The position numbers and the translations under genes were made by a program. A stretch of DNA of 64,000 nt from R-RK-3 sp031399085 (GTDB lineage Bacteria > Pseudomonadota > Alphaproteobacteria > Rhizobiales > Rhodomicrobiaceae), in the NCBI GenBank assembly GCA_031399085.1, contig JANNOQ010000071.1:62001-126000 (forward strand). Direction: 5' to 3'. Of this stretch, positions 9,032-18,559 are shown one piece after another (position 1 is the first letter of the stretch; every line of letters starts with the position of its first letter). The notes below the pieces were generated by a model. The model was not told where the DNA came from, made no database searches, and worked only from the letters and a program-made list of their open reading frames with translations.

Positions 9032-10083
9032 GCCGCCTCCCGGGCGATCAGCGCCGCCTTGCGCTCGATGCCCCAGCGATAGCCGCCCAGCGCGCCGCCC
9101 ATGCGCACCACGCGGTGGCAAGGAATGGCGACGGCGAGCCGGTTCTTGGCGCACGCGCTCGCGACGGCCCGCACTGCTCCGGCCACGCCGATCCGCGCGG
9201 CGATTTCGCTGTAGCTCGCCGTGCTGCCGGCCGGGATTTGCCTGAGCGCATCCCACACCTTCTGCTGGAACGCCGTGCCGCGCACGTCCAGCGGCAAGTT
9301 CAAGCCGCGCGACGGCTCCTCGACAAAACCGACGATTTCGGCCACCCACTGTTCGAACGCTGCGTCGGCTCCGATGAGGCTCGCTTTAGGGAAGGTCGCC
9401 TGCAAGTCGTCGACCAGCGCCTGCGGATCGTCGCCGAACTGGATCGCGCAGACGCCTCGCTCCGTGGCCGCGACCAGAATGCTGCCGAGCGAACATGCGC
9501 CGACAGCGAAGCGGATCGTCTCGCCCGCGCCACGTTTGGCGAAGTTCTTCGGCTTGATGCCGAGCTGCGGCGCGAGGTCTTCATAGAAGCGGCTGGGTGA
9601 GGTGTAGCCGGCCGCATAAATTGCTTCCGTCACGCTGGCGCCATCGGCCATCTCGTTCAGCATCCGCTTGGCGTGATGCGCCTTGGCATAGGCGCCCGGC
9701 GTCATGCCCGTAATGTCCTTGAAGACGCGGTGAAAATGGTGACGGCTGAGTCCAACTTGCTTGGCGATAGCCTCAAAGTCGATGACGCTGTCGGCATCCG
9801 CAATCAGTCCGCAAGCTTTCGCAACGGCGTCAGCTTGGCGTTCTGCGAGGGGTGCCTGTGTCGGCTTACAGCGCTTGCAGGCGCGAAACCCCGCCTTCTC
9901 GGCGTCGGCGTTGGTCCCGAAAAACCGAACATTTTCGACGCGCGGCAGCCTTGCGGCGCAGCTCGGCCGGCAATAGACGCCGGTCGTCAGCACCGCGTAA
10001 ACGAAGCGGCCATCAAAGGCCGGATCGCGCTGCTGAACAGCGGTCCAGCGGGCGTCGGCGGCAATGTCTAACGACGTCATCAT
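9028..10083 (-). CDS. ada: Ada, adaptive response regulator and O6-methylguanine-DNA methyltransferase
   Basis: At 351 residues this is a full-length Ada. The N-terminal zinc domain has the four ligands Cys38, Cys42, Cys69 and Cys72 (GVYCRPSC and FRACKRCKP); Cys38 is the phosphotriester methyl acceptor that turns Ada into an activator. An AraC-type helix-turn-helix spans about residues 85-180 (FEAIAKQVGLSRHHFHRVFK). The C-terminal domain carries the active-site motif AIPCHRV with acceptor Cys322. Ada activates its own operon in known species, so the oxygenase gene coupled behind it is probably induced by DNA methylation damage. GAGGA lies 9 nt before the ATG. Confidence 0.95.
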   Translation of the reverse strand: MMTSLDIAADARWTAVQQRDPAFDGRFVYAVLTTGVYCRPSCAARLPRVENVRFFGTNADAEKAGFRACKRCKPTQAPLAERQADAVAKACGLIADADSVIDFEAIAKQVGLSRHHFHRVFKDITGMTPGAYAKAHHAKRMLNEMADGASVTEAIYAAGYTSPSRFYEDLAPQLGIKPKNFAKRGAGETIRFAVGACSLGSILVAATERGVCAIQFGDDPQALVDDLQATFPKASLIGADAAFEQWVAEIVGFVEEPSRGLNLPLDVRGTAFQQKVWDALRQIPAGSTASYSEIAARIGVAGAVRAVASACAKNRLAVAIPCHRVVRMGGALGGYRWGIERKAALIAREAA

Positions 10084-10196
10084 GGCAAGAATCCTCTTGG
10101 GTCATTTGGATTACAGCCAAAATGGAGCATGGCACGCCATGACGCACTCCGTCCGTTGCTTTCGAATTCGGAATGTAGCGAGGCACCGGCGTAAAG

Positions 10197-10225
10197 AAAG
10201 AGGCCGAAAGTTTTCCGGCCCCTTT
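10197..10225 (-). terminator. Intrinsic terminator downstream of secDF
   Basis: An imperfect stem pairs AAAGAGGCCG (10197-10206) with CGGCCCCTTT (10216-10225), with one A-C mismatch and a 9-nt loop. On the minus strand it lies 30 nt past the secDF stop and is followed by CTTTAC. The position and the U-containing tail fit the end of the secDF transcript. Confidence 0.6.
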
Positions 10226-10255
10226 GACTGATGGGATCGCCGCCGGCGTCCTTGC

Positions 10256-12772
10256 TCAGCTCGTCGCCAAAGCTGCCGATGTTTCGGCCGCCTTACCCCG
10301 CCGCAGCCGGTGTTCGCCGAGATTGAGGAGGATGGGCGCGGCGATGAAGATCGACGAACTCGTCGCCAGGATCAGACCGAAGATCAACGTCACCGCGAAT
10401 TCGGTCAGCGCCGGTCCGCCGAACAGCGCCAGCGGCGCAATCGCCAGGAACAGCGCCAGCGAGGTTCCGATCGTGCGCGACAGCGTTTCGTTAATGCTGC
10501 GGTCGATCACCTCCCTGAGCGGCATCCGCCGGTACTTGCCCAGATTTTCCCGCACCCGGTCATAGACCACGACCTTGTCGTTGATGGAGAAGCCCATGAT
10601 AGTCAGGATCGCTGCGATCGAGGCCAAGTTGAACTCGAAGCCAGTGAGCGCCAGGAAGCCGAGCGTCTTGGTCAGATCGAGGAACATCGTCGTCACCGCG
10701 CCGACGGCGAACGGCCATTCGAAGCGGAAGGTGATGTAGGCGAACATCGCGATCGCGGCAAAGCCGAGCGCGAGCAGGCCGCCATGCAGCAATTCCTGCC
10801 CGACGGTCGGCCCGACAACTTCGACGCGGCGGATCTCGCCGCTCGGCATGGCCGCCTGAATCGCCGTCTTGGCGCGGCTGATCGCCTCCTGCTGATCGGC
10901 GTTGGCGCCGGAGGGATGCTCGAAGCGGAACAGCACGTCCTGCGAGCCGCCAAATTGCTGCACCTGCACCGGGCCGAGGCCGATCGATCCGACCTGCTGC
11001 CTCAGCGCCCCATAGTCGGCCGGGGCGGTGCCGCGCGCCTCGATGACCACGCCGCCAGCGAAATCGACGCCCATTTTCAGACCCGGATGCCAGAGCAGCC
11101 CGAGCGAAACCAGGCTGATGGCGGCGGAAGCGATCAGGCCGGAATAGCGCGCCTTCATGAACGGAATGGCCGTGTCGTCCGGCAGCATCCGCAGGCGCGT
11201 GCCGATGGTCAGCGATTTTGGCCGCGTGCGCTTTAGCCAGTAGGAGATGAACAGCCGGACCAGGACCAGCGCGGTGAACATCGAAATCAGGATGCCGAGG
11301 CTGATCGTGATCGCAAAGCCCCGGATCGCGCCCGCGCCCGCGATGAACAGGATCAGCATCTTGATCAGAGTCGTGGCGTTGGCGTCCCAGATGGTTGTAA
11401 AGGCGCGCCGGAAACCGCCTTCGATCGCGGTTATGACGCCTTTTTTGTGCCTGACCTCCTCGCGGATGCGTTCATTGACCAGAATATTCGCGTCGACCGC
11501 CATGCCCAGCGCCAGCAATATGCCCGCAATGCCGGGCAGGGTGAGCGTCGCGCCGAGGAACGACAATCCGGTGAGCGTGAGGCCGAGATTGGCGACGAGC
11601 GCAATGCCGGCATAGATGCCGAAGCGCCCGTAAACCGCCACCATCATGACGACGACGAGGGTAAAACCGGCAAGGATCGAATATAGGCCCGCCTTGATCG
11701 CATCCGCGCCAAGGCTCGGGCCGATCGTGCGTTCCTCGATCACGTTCAGCGGCGCTGGCAACGCCCCCGCCTTCAGCAGCACCGCAAGGTCGTAAGCCTC
11801 ATGCGCGGAGAAACTGCCGCTGATCTGGCCTTGGCCGCCGACGATCGGCTCGCGGATCACCGGCGCGCTGATAACCTTGCCGTCGAGCACGATGGCGAAA
11901 GGCTCGTTGACATGCTTGGTGGTGACGTCGGCAAAGCGCTTGGCGCCGGTATAGTCGAGCTGGAAATGCACGACCCAGCCGCCCTGGTTCTTGTCCATGA
12001 GGGCGGAGGCGTTGGTGAGATTGGCGCCGTCCACCTCGACATGCTTAAGCACCGTGACGCTGCGATTGCCACGCGCTTCATCCGCCATCGGCAGCCGCTC
12101 GGCATCCGGTCCCTGGGCCGCGGCTTCTGGAACAACAAGGCGGAAGGTCATCTTCGCCGTCGAACCGAGGAGGCGCTTGATGCGGTCAGGCTCGGAAATG
12201 CCGGGCAGCTCGACCAGAATGCGGCCCTGGCCTTGACGCGCCACGACCGGCTCGTTGACGCCGGTTTCATCCATGCGCCGACGCACGATGGGGATGGACT
12301 GCGAGGCCGCGCTGTTGGCCAATTCCGCCACGACCTTATCGTCGATCGTTAGCGTCAGCCGGTTGCCTTCGCTGGCGGGCGTCCAGACGAGCGAGCGGGC
12401 CGGCGGCTCGGTGCGTTGGTCGAGAATGTCCTTCAGGGCGGTGCGCGCCGCCCCAGGCTGCTCGGGGTTCTGGAACGTGATCGCAATGCTTTTTCCCTGC
12501 ACCGCGATTTGCTCGCCGCGAATGCCCGCGCCGTTCAAGGTCCGAACGATCTGGGTCCGGGTATTGGCGAGCTTTTCCTTGATCAGCGCGTCCATATCGA
12601 CTTCCAGCAGCAGATAGGAGCCGCCTTGCAGGTCGAGGCCGAGATTGACGCGCGGCTGGGGAATCCAGGATGGCAGCGTGCCGGGTTTAAGCAAGTTGGG
12701 GATGCTCAAGGCGAAGCCGAGCAGGCAAATGCCAAGGATGAGCGCCGCTTTATAGCGGGAAAAGACGAGCAT
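10256..12772 (-). CDS. secDF: Fused protein translocase subunit SecDF
   Basis: An 838-residue fusion of SecD and SecF, the inner-membrane complex that uses proton motive force to pull proteins through SecYEG. The N-terminal membrane helix leads to PRVNLGLDLQGGSYLLLEV, the SecD signature with DLQGG, and a periplasmic P1 region; the six-helix SecD part ends about residue 510. The SecF half includes LKMGVDFAGGVVIEARG and helices with LTIMGFSINDKVVVYDRVREN. Fusion is known in several Hyphomicrobiales. AAGGA lies 7 nt before the ATG. No yajC is found directly upstream, which is unusual because yajC commonly precedes secD. Confidence 0.95.
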   Translation of the reverse strand: MLVFSRYKAALILGICLLGFALSIPNLLKPGTLPSWIPQPRVNLGLDLQGGSYLLLEVDMDALIKEKLANTRTQIVRTLNGAGIRGEQIAVQGKSIAITFQNPEQPGAARTALKDILDQRTEPPARSLVWTPASEGNRLTLTIDDKVVAELANSAASQSIPIVRRRMDETGVNEPVVARQGQGRILVELPGISEPDRIKRLLGSTAKMTFRLVVPEAAAQGPDAERLPMADEARGNRSVTVLKHVEVDGANLTNASALMDKNQGGWVVHFQLDYTGAKRFADVTTKHVNEPFAIVLDGKVISAPVIREPIVGGQGQISGSFSAHEAYDLAVLLKAGALPAPLNVIEERTIGPSLGADAIKAGLYSILAGFTLVVVMMVAVYGRFGIYAGIALVANLGLTLTGLSFLGATLTLPGIAGILLALGMAVDANILVNERIREEVRHKKGVITAIEGGFRRAFTTIWDANATTLIKMLILFIAGAGAIRGFAITISLGILISMFTALVLVRLFISYWLKRTRPKSLTIGTRLRMLPDDTAIPFMKARYSGLIASAAISLVSLGLLWHPGLKMGVDFAGGVVIEARGTAPADYGALRQQVGSIGLGPVQVQQFGGSQDVLFRFEHPSGANADQQEAISRAKTAIQAAMPSGEIRRVEVVGPTVGQELLHGGLLALGFAAIAMFAYITFRFEWPFAVGAVTTMFLDLTKTLGFLALTGFEFNLASIAAILTIMGFSINDKVVVYDRVRENLGKYRRMPLREVIDRSINETLSRTIGTSLALFLAIAPLALFGGPALTEFAVTLIFGLILATSSSIFIAAPILLNLGEHRLRRGKAAETSAALATS

Positions 12773-12851
12773 TTTTAATCCTTCGATCAGGAGCGCGCCG
12801 CGCGCTTGACGGCGTCAAGGCGCGGCAAAATATGGACTGATTGGGAGACGC

Positions 12852-13217
12852 TCAGATCGTCGGCGGGGCGCGGCTATGTCCGGCGCGAATGGCGCGTTGT
12901 GCCGGGCGGATGAAAACTTCGCCAGGCTTGAAGGCCTGCCGCGCTGGGCTGGCAGCGGGATATAAGGCCAGGCCGATAGGAGTTGCGAGCTTGCCCGCCC
13001 CATCATCGCCTGCGCCGTCCAGGCTTGCCGATCGCGGCTCGGGAAGGTCGCGTTGGATTTTGACCGCGGCAAAGAGCTTGCCGGTCTGCTCTTTCGCAAC
13101 GCGCGTCCCCTCGGATTCGGGAGGACCAGCGATGTTGAGCGATGCCGTCAGCACAAACGCCACCGCCGCCATCAGGCGGTGCCAGAAAAGCTGGAATTTC
13201 AAATGGCGAGCCGGCAT
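12852..13217 (-). CDS. Possible small exported hypothetical protein
   Basis: About 121 residues with a hydrophobic segment (LMAAVAFVLTASLNIAG) that could be a signal anchor, then a Pro/Ala-rich tail without motifs. No convincing ribosome site precedes the ATG and an overlapping plus-strand reading frame of similar length exists, so the gene may not be real. It lies just upstream of secDF on the same strand, where yajC would be expected, but the sequence does not look like YajC. Confidence 0.3.
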   Translation of the reverse strand: MPARHLKFQLFWHRLMAAVAFVLTASLNIAGPPESEGTRVAKEQTGKLFAAVKIQRDLPEPRSASLDGAGDDGAGKLATPIGLALYPAASPARQAFKPGEVFIRPAQRAIRAGHSRAPPTI

Positions 13218-13308
13218 GGGCGTCTTTCGGCCAATGAAGACGGCACGATAGGCCTATTCTGCTGCCGCGTATATCGCGATTTGCGTCACGTGGCGCAACC
13301 CTGCGCCC

Positions 13309-15366
13309 TTATCCGGGACCCGACAAAACCGCGCGGTCCGGTCTCGGAAGCGAAAGCCACTGAAGCCCGATGATGGCGATAGCGATGGCTCCCCCGAGCA
13401 CGGGCTTATAGGGAAGCGTCGCGCCCAAGAATGTTCCGGTTAGACCGTCGATGAGCCGGGGGAAGATCAGCATCAAACCAGCCAGAGTGAGCAGCACGGT
13501 TTCGAGCAAATTATTGCGCCGCAAAGTGCGTCCCTGCGCGGCGAAGGCGAGAACCCCAACACCCGCCGCCGCGAGCGCCGTAATGGCGGCGATATCGAGC
13601 CAACTGCCTCCCGGCGGAATCTTCATTAGCAGCCCCGTGCCGATCGGATCGAGCACAAAGACGAACGGCAAAAGGAAGGCGGGCATGGTGTATTTCCACG
13701 ATTGCAGCGTCGTGATGTAAGGGTTGCCGCCGGTGATGGCCGCCGCCGCGAAGGGGGAAAGCGCCGTCGGAGGGGAGACTTCGGAGAGCACGGCATAATA
13801 GAAGATGAACATATGCGCGGCGTAATCCGGCACGCCTAATTTGGTCAGCGCAGGCGCCGCGATCACGGCGCAGATGATATAGGAGGCGGTGACGGGCACC
13901 GCGAGACCGACGATCCAGACGATCAGCGCGGTGTAGATCGCGGTCAGCAGAAGGCTGCCACCGGCATAGTCAATGGCGATAGATGAGAATTTCAGGCCAA
14001 GCCCTGTGAGCGTGACGACGCCGACGATAATGCCTGCCGAGGCGCAAGTTGTGGCGGCGGTGAGCACACCGATCGTGCCGTCGGTGAGCGCCTGAAGCAG
14101 TTTGCGTGGCACCAGCGCGGTGTCGCGGCGCAGGAAACTCGTCGCCAGCGACAGGCCCGTGGCCCAGAACACCGCCCGCTCGGCGGAAAAACCCATCAGC
14201 ATGAAGACGATGATCGAAATCAGCGATAGGAAATGGAACCAGTAGGTGCGGGCCAGCCGCAATGCGGTGCCCTTCGGCGCCGTGGCCACATCGCTGCCGC
14301 CGCTTTTCGCCGCTTCCAGTTCGACCATGACCAGAATGCCGAAATAATACAGCACGGTGGGAATCGTCGCCATCAGGATGACGTCGAAATAGGAAATCTT
14401 CAGGAACTCCGCGATCAGGAAAGCCGCCGCGCCCAGCACCGGCGGCGAGAGGATCGCGCCCAGCCCGCCGGCGGCGAGCAGCCCGCCCGCTGCATTCGGC
14501 GTGAAGCCTGCCTTTTTAAGCATCGGATAGGCGACCGAGCCAATGGCCACGGTCGTCGCCACGCCCGAGCCGGACGGTCCGCCCATCAGAAACGACGACA
14601 GCACCACCGAGCGCCCGGCGGCGCTTCGCCTCCCGCCCAACGCGGCGAAAGAGAAGTCGATAAAAAACTTGCCCGCGCCGGACTGCTGTAGGAATGCGCC
14701 GAAAATCGTGAACAGGATGATGAGGGTCGACGAGACATCGACCGCGACGCCGAAAATCCCTTCCAGCGTCATGTAAAGATGACCCGTGAGCCGCTCCATA
14801 TCGTAGCCGCGATGCGTCCAGGGCTGCGGCAGATAAGGCCCCCAATAGGCATAGGCCAAAAAGCCGAGCGCGATGATCGGCATGATCAGGCCGGTCGAAC
14901 GGCGCGTTGCCTCCAGCAGCAGCACAATGAGGGCGATGCCGACGATCATGTCCATCTGCTCCGGCAGAATGGCGCGGTCGCCGAAATTCGGGCCTTGCCA
15001 GACCACATAGCCGATCACGGCAAGGCTGGCCAAGGCGAGGAGATAATCCCAGCTGCGGATCTGGTTGCGGAAGCGCTCGGCCGCCGGGAACAGCAGATAG
15101 ACCAGGAACAGCACCAGGCCCACATGCACCGGCCGCATCACATAGGCCGGCACGATGGCGTAGGCCGCGTAAAGATGGAACAGCGACACCGCCGCCGCGA
15201 ACAGCGCGATGAAGAGGCCCATCCGCCCGGTCACCCGGTTGGTGCGGCCCTCTTCTTCCTCGACATATTTCTGCGCTTCCTCCAGCGCGGCGCTGTCGAG
15301 CGCGGCGGAGTCGACAACAAACTCACCGGCCGCGTTTGGCGCGGCCTTGGTCGTCTCCGCCGCCAT
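13309..15366 (-). CDS. TRAP transporter fused permease (TAXI type, 4TM/12TM)
   Basis: A 685-residue membrane protein that fuses the small DctQ-like and large DctM-like TRAP permease subunits, as is usual for TAXI-family transporters. The soluble N-terminus (about 40 residues, acidic) is followed by repeated transmembrane helices. Core motifs include GGPSGSGVATTVAIGSVAYP and LLAAGGLGAILSPPVLGAAA in the DctM part, and SEVSPPTALSPFAAAAITGG near the second half. It lies 12 nt after the solute-binding gene on the same strand, forming a two-gene operon. Known relatives import carboxylates with sodium; the substrate here is unknown. Confidence 0.93.
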   Translation of the reverse strand: MAAETTKAAPNAAGEFVVDSAALDSAALEEAQKYVEEEEGRTNRVTGRMGLFIALFAAAVSLFHLYAAYAIVPAYVMRPVHVGLVLFLVYLLFPAAERFRNQIRSWDYLLALASLAVIGYVVWQGPNFGDRAILPEQMDMIVGIALIVLLLEATRRSTGLIMPIIALGFLAYAYWGPYLPQPWTHRGYDMERLTGHLYMTLEGIFGVAVDVSSTLIILFTIFGAFLQQSGAGKFFIDFSFAALGGRRSAAGRSVVLSSFLMGGPSGSGVATTVAIGSVAYPMLKKAGFTPNAAGGLLAAGGLGAILSPPVLGAAAFLIAEFLKISYFDVILMATIPTVLYYFGILVMVELEAAKSGGSDVATAPKGTALRLARTYWFHFLSLISIIVFMLMGFSAERAVFWATGLSLATSFLRRDTALVPRKLLQALTDGTIGVLTAATTCASAGIIVGVVTLTGLGLKFSSIAIDYAGGSLLLTAIYTALIVWIVGLAVPVTASYIICAVIAAPALTKLGVPDYAAHMFIFYYAVLSEVSPPTALSPFAAAAITGGNPYITTLQSWKYTMPAFLLPFVFVLDPIGTGLLMKIPPGGSWLDIAAITALAAAGVGVLAFAAQGRTLRRNNLLETVLLTLAGLMLIFPRLIDGLTGTFLGATLPYKPVLGGAIAIAIIGLQWLSLPRPDRAVLSGPG

Positions 15367-15378
15367 CGCGGTTAGCCC

Positions 15379-16362
15379 TTATTCTACCTTTACGCCCTTT
15401 TCGGCGAAGAATTTCAACGCGCCGGGGTGAAAGGGAATGCCCGCATTGGCGATCGACTGGTTCTCCAGCTTGATGTTTAAGGCTTCCTTATGGACCGCGA
15501 CAAGATCGGCCTGCTTTTCGAAAATCGTCTTGGTGATGTCATAGGCCAGCTGATCCGTCATCGACTGGTTCACCACCAGCACATTCCAGACGCTTGTCGC
15601 CTGATTGTCGGCGGTCATGCCTGGATAGACCGCTTTGCCAATGGGGGTTGCGGCGTAGAGCTTGCCGTGTTTGGCATTCATCTTCTCCACAAGGTCGGCG
15701 TGGTCGATAAGCTTCATCTTGGTGTTGGGCGTGGCGGCCAGGTCAGTCACCGCCGCGGTCGGCAACCCGCCCACCCAGAAAAAGCCGTCGATCTTGCCGT
15801 CCTTACTGGCGTTAACCGATTCGGACGCGCCGAGCCGCTCCCGGGTGACGTCCTTTTCCGGATCGAGACCCGCCGCCTCAAGCACCCGAAGCGCCATGAC
15901 TTCCGTCGCGCTGCCCGGAGAGCCGGTCGAAACGCGCTTGCCCTTCATATCGGCGACCTTATTGATGCCGCGTCCCTCGGTCGTCACCACATGCATGACA
16001 TTGGGGTAGACGACCGCGAGCGTCCGCACCGGAACTTTTGCAGTGAATTTGCCCTCGCCACGAAACGCGTCCATGCCGGCATCGACCATCGAGAAGCCGA
16101 CATCGGCCTTGCCCGCGCCGATCGCCTTCAAATTATCGACCGAGCCGCCGGTCACCTCGGCGGTCGCCTGCATGTTCGGGAGCGACTTGGTGAGCACATT
16201 GGCAAGGCCGCCGCCAAGCGGGTAATAGACGCCGCCGGTGCCGCCGGTTACGATTGAGATCTGGGTCGATTGGGCTCGCGCCTCGGATGTGCCGCCGATG
16301 GCCACGGCGCTAAGCGCAAGGCTGGCAATGCACGCGACGGCGCGATGAGTGAAAATAGGCAT
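15379..16362 (-). CDS. TAXI-family TRAP transporter solute-binding protein
   Basis: A 327-residue periplasmic binding protein. A signal peptide (cleavage near SEARAQS) precedes the TAXI signature QISIVTGGTGGVYYPLGGG. Later motifs such as ADVGFSMVDAG, KGKRVSTGSPGSATEVMALR and GFFWVGGLPTAAVTDLA are characteristic of the family, whose members bind glutamate or other dicarboxylates in characterised cases. AAGGAGA precedes the ATG by 6 nt. It is the first gene of the TRAP operon and hands its ligand to the fused permease. No catabolic enzyme is adjacent to suggest the ligand. Confidence 0.93.
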   Translation of the reverse strand: MPIFTHRAVACIASLALSAVAIGGTSEARAQSTQISIVTGGTGGVYYPLGGGLANVLTKSLPNMQATAEVTGGSVDNLKAIGAGKADVGFSMVDAGMDAFRGEGKFTAKVPVRTLAVVYPNVMHVVTTEGRGINKVADMKGKRVSTGSPGSATEVMALRVLEAAGLDPEKDVTRERLGASESVNASKDGKIDGFFWVGGLPTAAVTDLAATPNTKMKLIDHADLVEKMNAKHGKLYAATPIGKAVYPGMTADNQATSVWNVLVVNQSMTDQLAYDITKTIFEKQADLVAVHKEALNIKLENQSIANAGIPFHPGALKFFAEKGVKVE

Positions 16363-16843
16363 GACTTTCTCCTTGGTGACGATGCCGTGTGTTTTTTTGG
16401 TTTCGGCATTGCGGCGGGTGAACCCCTGTCCAAACTACCGATTTCTACACACTTTCCATAAAGGAAATTATACGCTGGTTCTTAAGACGCAAAGCGATTT
16501 TCGCCGCTGCCCTCCAGGGTCGCCTCAGTTTAGAGGCGGGCCGGCGCGCCCAGGGCGGAACATATGCCGCCGCGCGGCATTGCACTCATATTCGCGCCTC
16601 TGCTATCGATGTTACAGAAAAGTTTTAACTGGTCTCCCAATTGCGTCTTTTTGGCGCGTCAGCCGGGAATACGGACATTGAATGGACGTTTGAATAATGA
16701 AGCTTTGGGGCGGGCGCTTCACAGCCGGCACACCGTGCAATCTTCGATACATCCCGATCCGCAGCCCTAATTCGAGTTGATGGCGAGTTGGCGACCTTCG
16801 CGCGATACGCGCACCATTGCCGGAAAAGGCGTAACAAAGCACC
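16363..16843 (+). other. Gene-free interval of about 480 nt between TRAP operon and receiver gene
   Basis: The interval should hold the minus-strand TRAP promoter and the plus-strand receiver-gene promoter, but no clear boxes are seen. One curiosity is a 27-codon frame at 16697-16780 whose first residues, MKLWGGRFTAGT, resemble the start of argininosuccinate lyase before the match ends. No RNA gene or repeat is evident. Confidence 0.5.
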
Positions 16844-17245
16844 ATGTCGAAGGGTCCCTTATTCGATAAGCATATCTTAGCAGTAGAGGACGAGCCGCTC
16901 GTTGCCATGCTTCTGGAAGATATGCTGGAACAGGAGGGCGCTGTCGTCGTCGGGCCTGCTTTGCGCCTCGAACAGGCCATCGAAATTGCGCAAACCCGGG
17001 ACCTCGATGCGGCCATTCTGGACGTCAATCTGGGCGGGAAAACCAGCTTTCCGCTGGCCCTGGTCCTTGAGGAGCGCGGCATCCCTTATCTGTTCGTTAC
17101 GGGCTATGGCGAGGCCGCTCGGCGTGAAATCAAAACCGATGCTCCGATCCTTTCGAAACCGTTCCGGCTCGAAGACGTTCGGAATATTTTGATTAAGCTG
17201 ATCCGAGGAATGCCGAAAGACAGTCCCGACGCTGCGGGCTCTTGA
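16844..17245 (+). CDS. Single-domain response regulator (CheY-like receiver)
   Basis: A 133-residue stand-alone receiver domain. ILAVEDEPLVAMLLEDMLE gives the acidic pair, the phospho-acceptor Asp is in AAILDVNLGG, the conserved Thr in LFVTGYG and the Lys in ILSKPF. There is no output domain, so it should act through protein interaction or as a phosphate relay; one of the two orphan hybrid kinases in the window could be its partner, but neither is adjacent. The sequence resembles the small receivers of the alphaproteobacterial stress-signalling type. The ribosome site is weak. Confidence 0.88.
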   Translation: MSKGPLFDKHILAVEDEPLVAMLLEDMLEQEGAVVVGPALRLEQAIEIAQTRDLDAAILDVNLGGKTSFPLALVLEERGIPYLFVTGYGEAARREIKTDAPILSKPFRLEDVRNILIKLIRGMPKDSPDAAGS

Positions 17246-17287
17246 ACCTTCACGATCCGCGGGGGGCGCGCCACCTCGAACGCAGCG

Positions 17288-18559
17288 TCATAAGTTTCGA
17301 CGCTCGTCGGCGAATGCGGAGCGCTTTGCAAATTGCAGGAATGAAATGCGCGTGGAGGCGAGGATCAGCAGCACGGCCAGCATCGCCAGCGCTTCCCAGC
17401 CAGCCCCCGCGCCGACAAATCGCTCGGAAAAGCTGATAATGTCCGGGTAATTGAGCACGGTGAGTACACTGACGATGACGCCGACAGCTTTCCCCGCGCC
17501 CTCGATGTCCTTTTCGCTTTTGCGATAGAAATAGAACAGGATCATCAGCGCCCAAAGCCCAAACACAGCGGTGAAGAATGGCGCCAGCGTCACATAGGTC
17601 GAGCGGGCGCTGGTGCCGTAGAGCACGGCGGAGGTTTCCACGAAGGCGTGGTTGCTAAGCGGCCATACGACCATGGCGATCGCGCCGAGCACAACGCCTC
17701 TTTCCAGCCGCTCCAACCATATTCCATAATGCAGGTCGACCATTTTGCGCCGAATGACCAGCAGTCCGCCGATCACTACGAGAATCAGCAAATAAAAGGT
17801 CAGCACCGGCAGCGTAAACCCGTGAATCCGATGCAGCATCGAGCGGTTGGCTGGCTCCGCATAGAGCGCCCACATTTGCGTATTGAACGCCTGAAGCGAG
17901 GCGCAGCAGCTATCGGCGTCCGCTAGCCTGCCGCTGACGAAGCAATAGCGCTGACCGCTCTCCGATGCGGCCGCATCGAGCAAGGGCGAGGCCTGGCAAC
18001 TGCGCACGAACGCGCCAAGACCGAAGGATTGCGTGCTGACGGTGCGGACCTCGCGCACGGACTTCAGCACCGGCTGACGGCTCCGGCAGACATTGCGGGC
18101 TTCGGGCTGGGCGGCGCCGCAGCTTGCGCAAAGGATCGCCGGCTGCGGTCTGTAGGGTGAGCAGATTTCCGGCGCCCCCCGATCCTGAAGCAAAACGTCC
18201 GGGGCGATCTGCCAAATTGCCGGAGTGCCCTGCTGCAGGACGACGCTGATCTGATAGGACAAGGCGACAAGCGCCAGCGCGCCGGCGATGAAGCGCAGCC
18301 GGCCAAAGCTCACATGACGCCAATAGAGATCGACGAAGACGCTGGCCGGCACGAAGAACGCATAGAGGGTGAAGAGCCCCAGTGTAGGGAAGAACAGGAA
18401 GAGATGGCTGTAGAGCGTTGCGATGGCGAGCCAATCGGCGCTCAGATCGAGCGGATTTTCGCCGCCAAACTCATATATGAGGCCACCGAGCAGGGAGACG
18501 AACGCCAAGCCGATCGCGGTAAATACAAGAAACACGAAAATCCGCGTGCCCATCAGCAT
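17288..18559 (-). CDS. Multi-spanning membrane protein with Cys-rich loop, unknown family
   Basis: A 423-residue protein with about eight hydrophobic helices: three or four in the first 120 residues, then a soluble loop (about 120-235) and four more helices. The loop contains Cys pairs such as ILCASCGAAQP and NVCRSRQ, plus SCQASPLLD and DSCCASLQ, which could form disulfides if periplasmic or bind metal if cytoplasmic. GGGAGGG lies 9 nt before the ATG. I recognise no family. Neighbours give no functional hint. Confidence 0.65.
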   Translation of the reverse strand: MLMGTRIFVFLVFTAIGLAFVSLLGGLIYEFGGENPLDLSADWLAIATLYSHLFLFFPTLGLFTLYAFFVPASVFVDLYWRHVSFGRLRFIAGALALVALSYQISVVLQQGTPAIWQIAPDVLLQDRGAPEICSPYRPQPAILCASCGAAQPEARNVCRSRQPVLKSVREVRTVSTQSFGLGAFVRSCQASPLLDAAASESGQRYCFVSGRLADADSCCASLQAFNTQMWALYAEPANRSMLHRIHGFTLPVLTFYLLILVVIGGLLVIRRKMVDLHYGIWLERLERGVVLGAIAMVVWPLSNHAFVETSAVLYGTSARSTYVTLAPFFTAVFGLWALMILFYFYRKSEKDIEGAGKAVGVIVSVLTVLNYPDIISFSERFVGAGAGWEALAMLAVLLILASTRISFLQFAKRSAFADERRNL

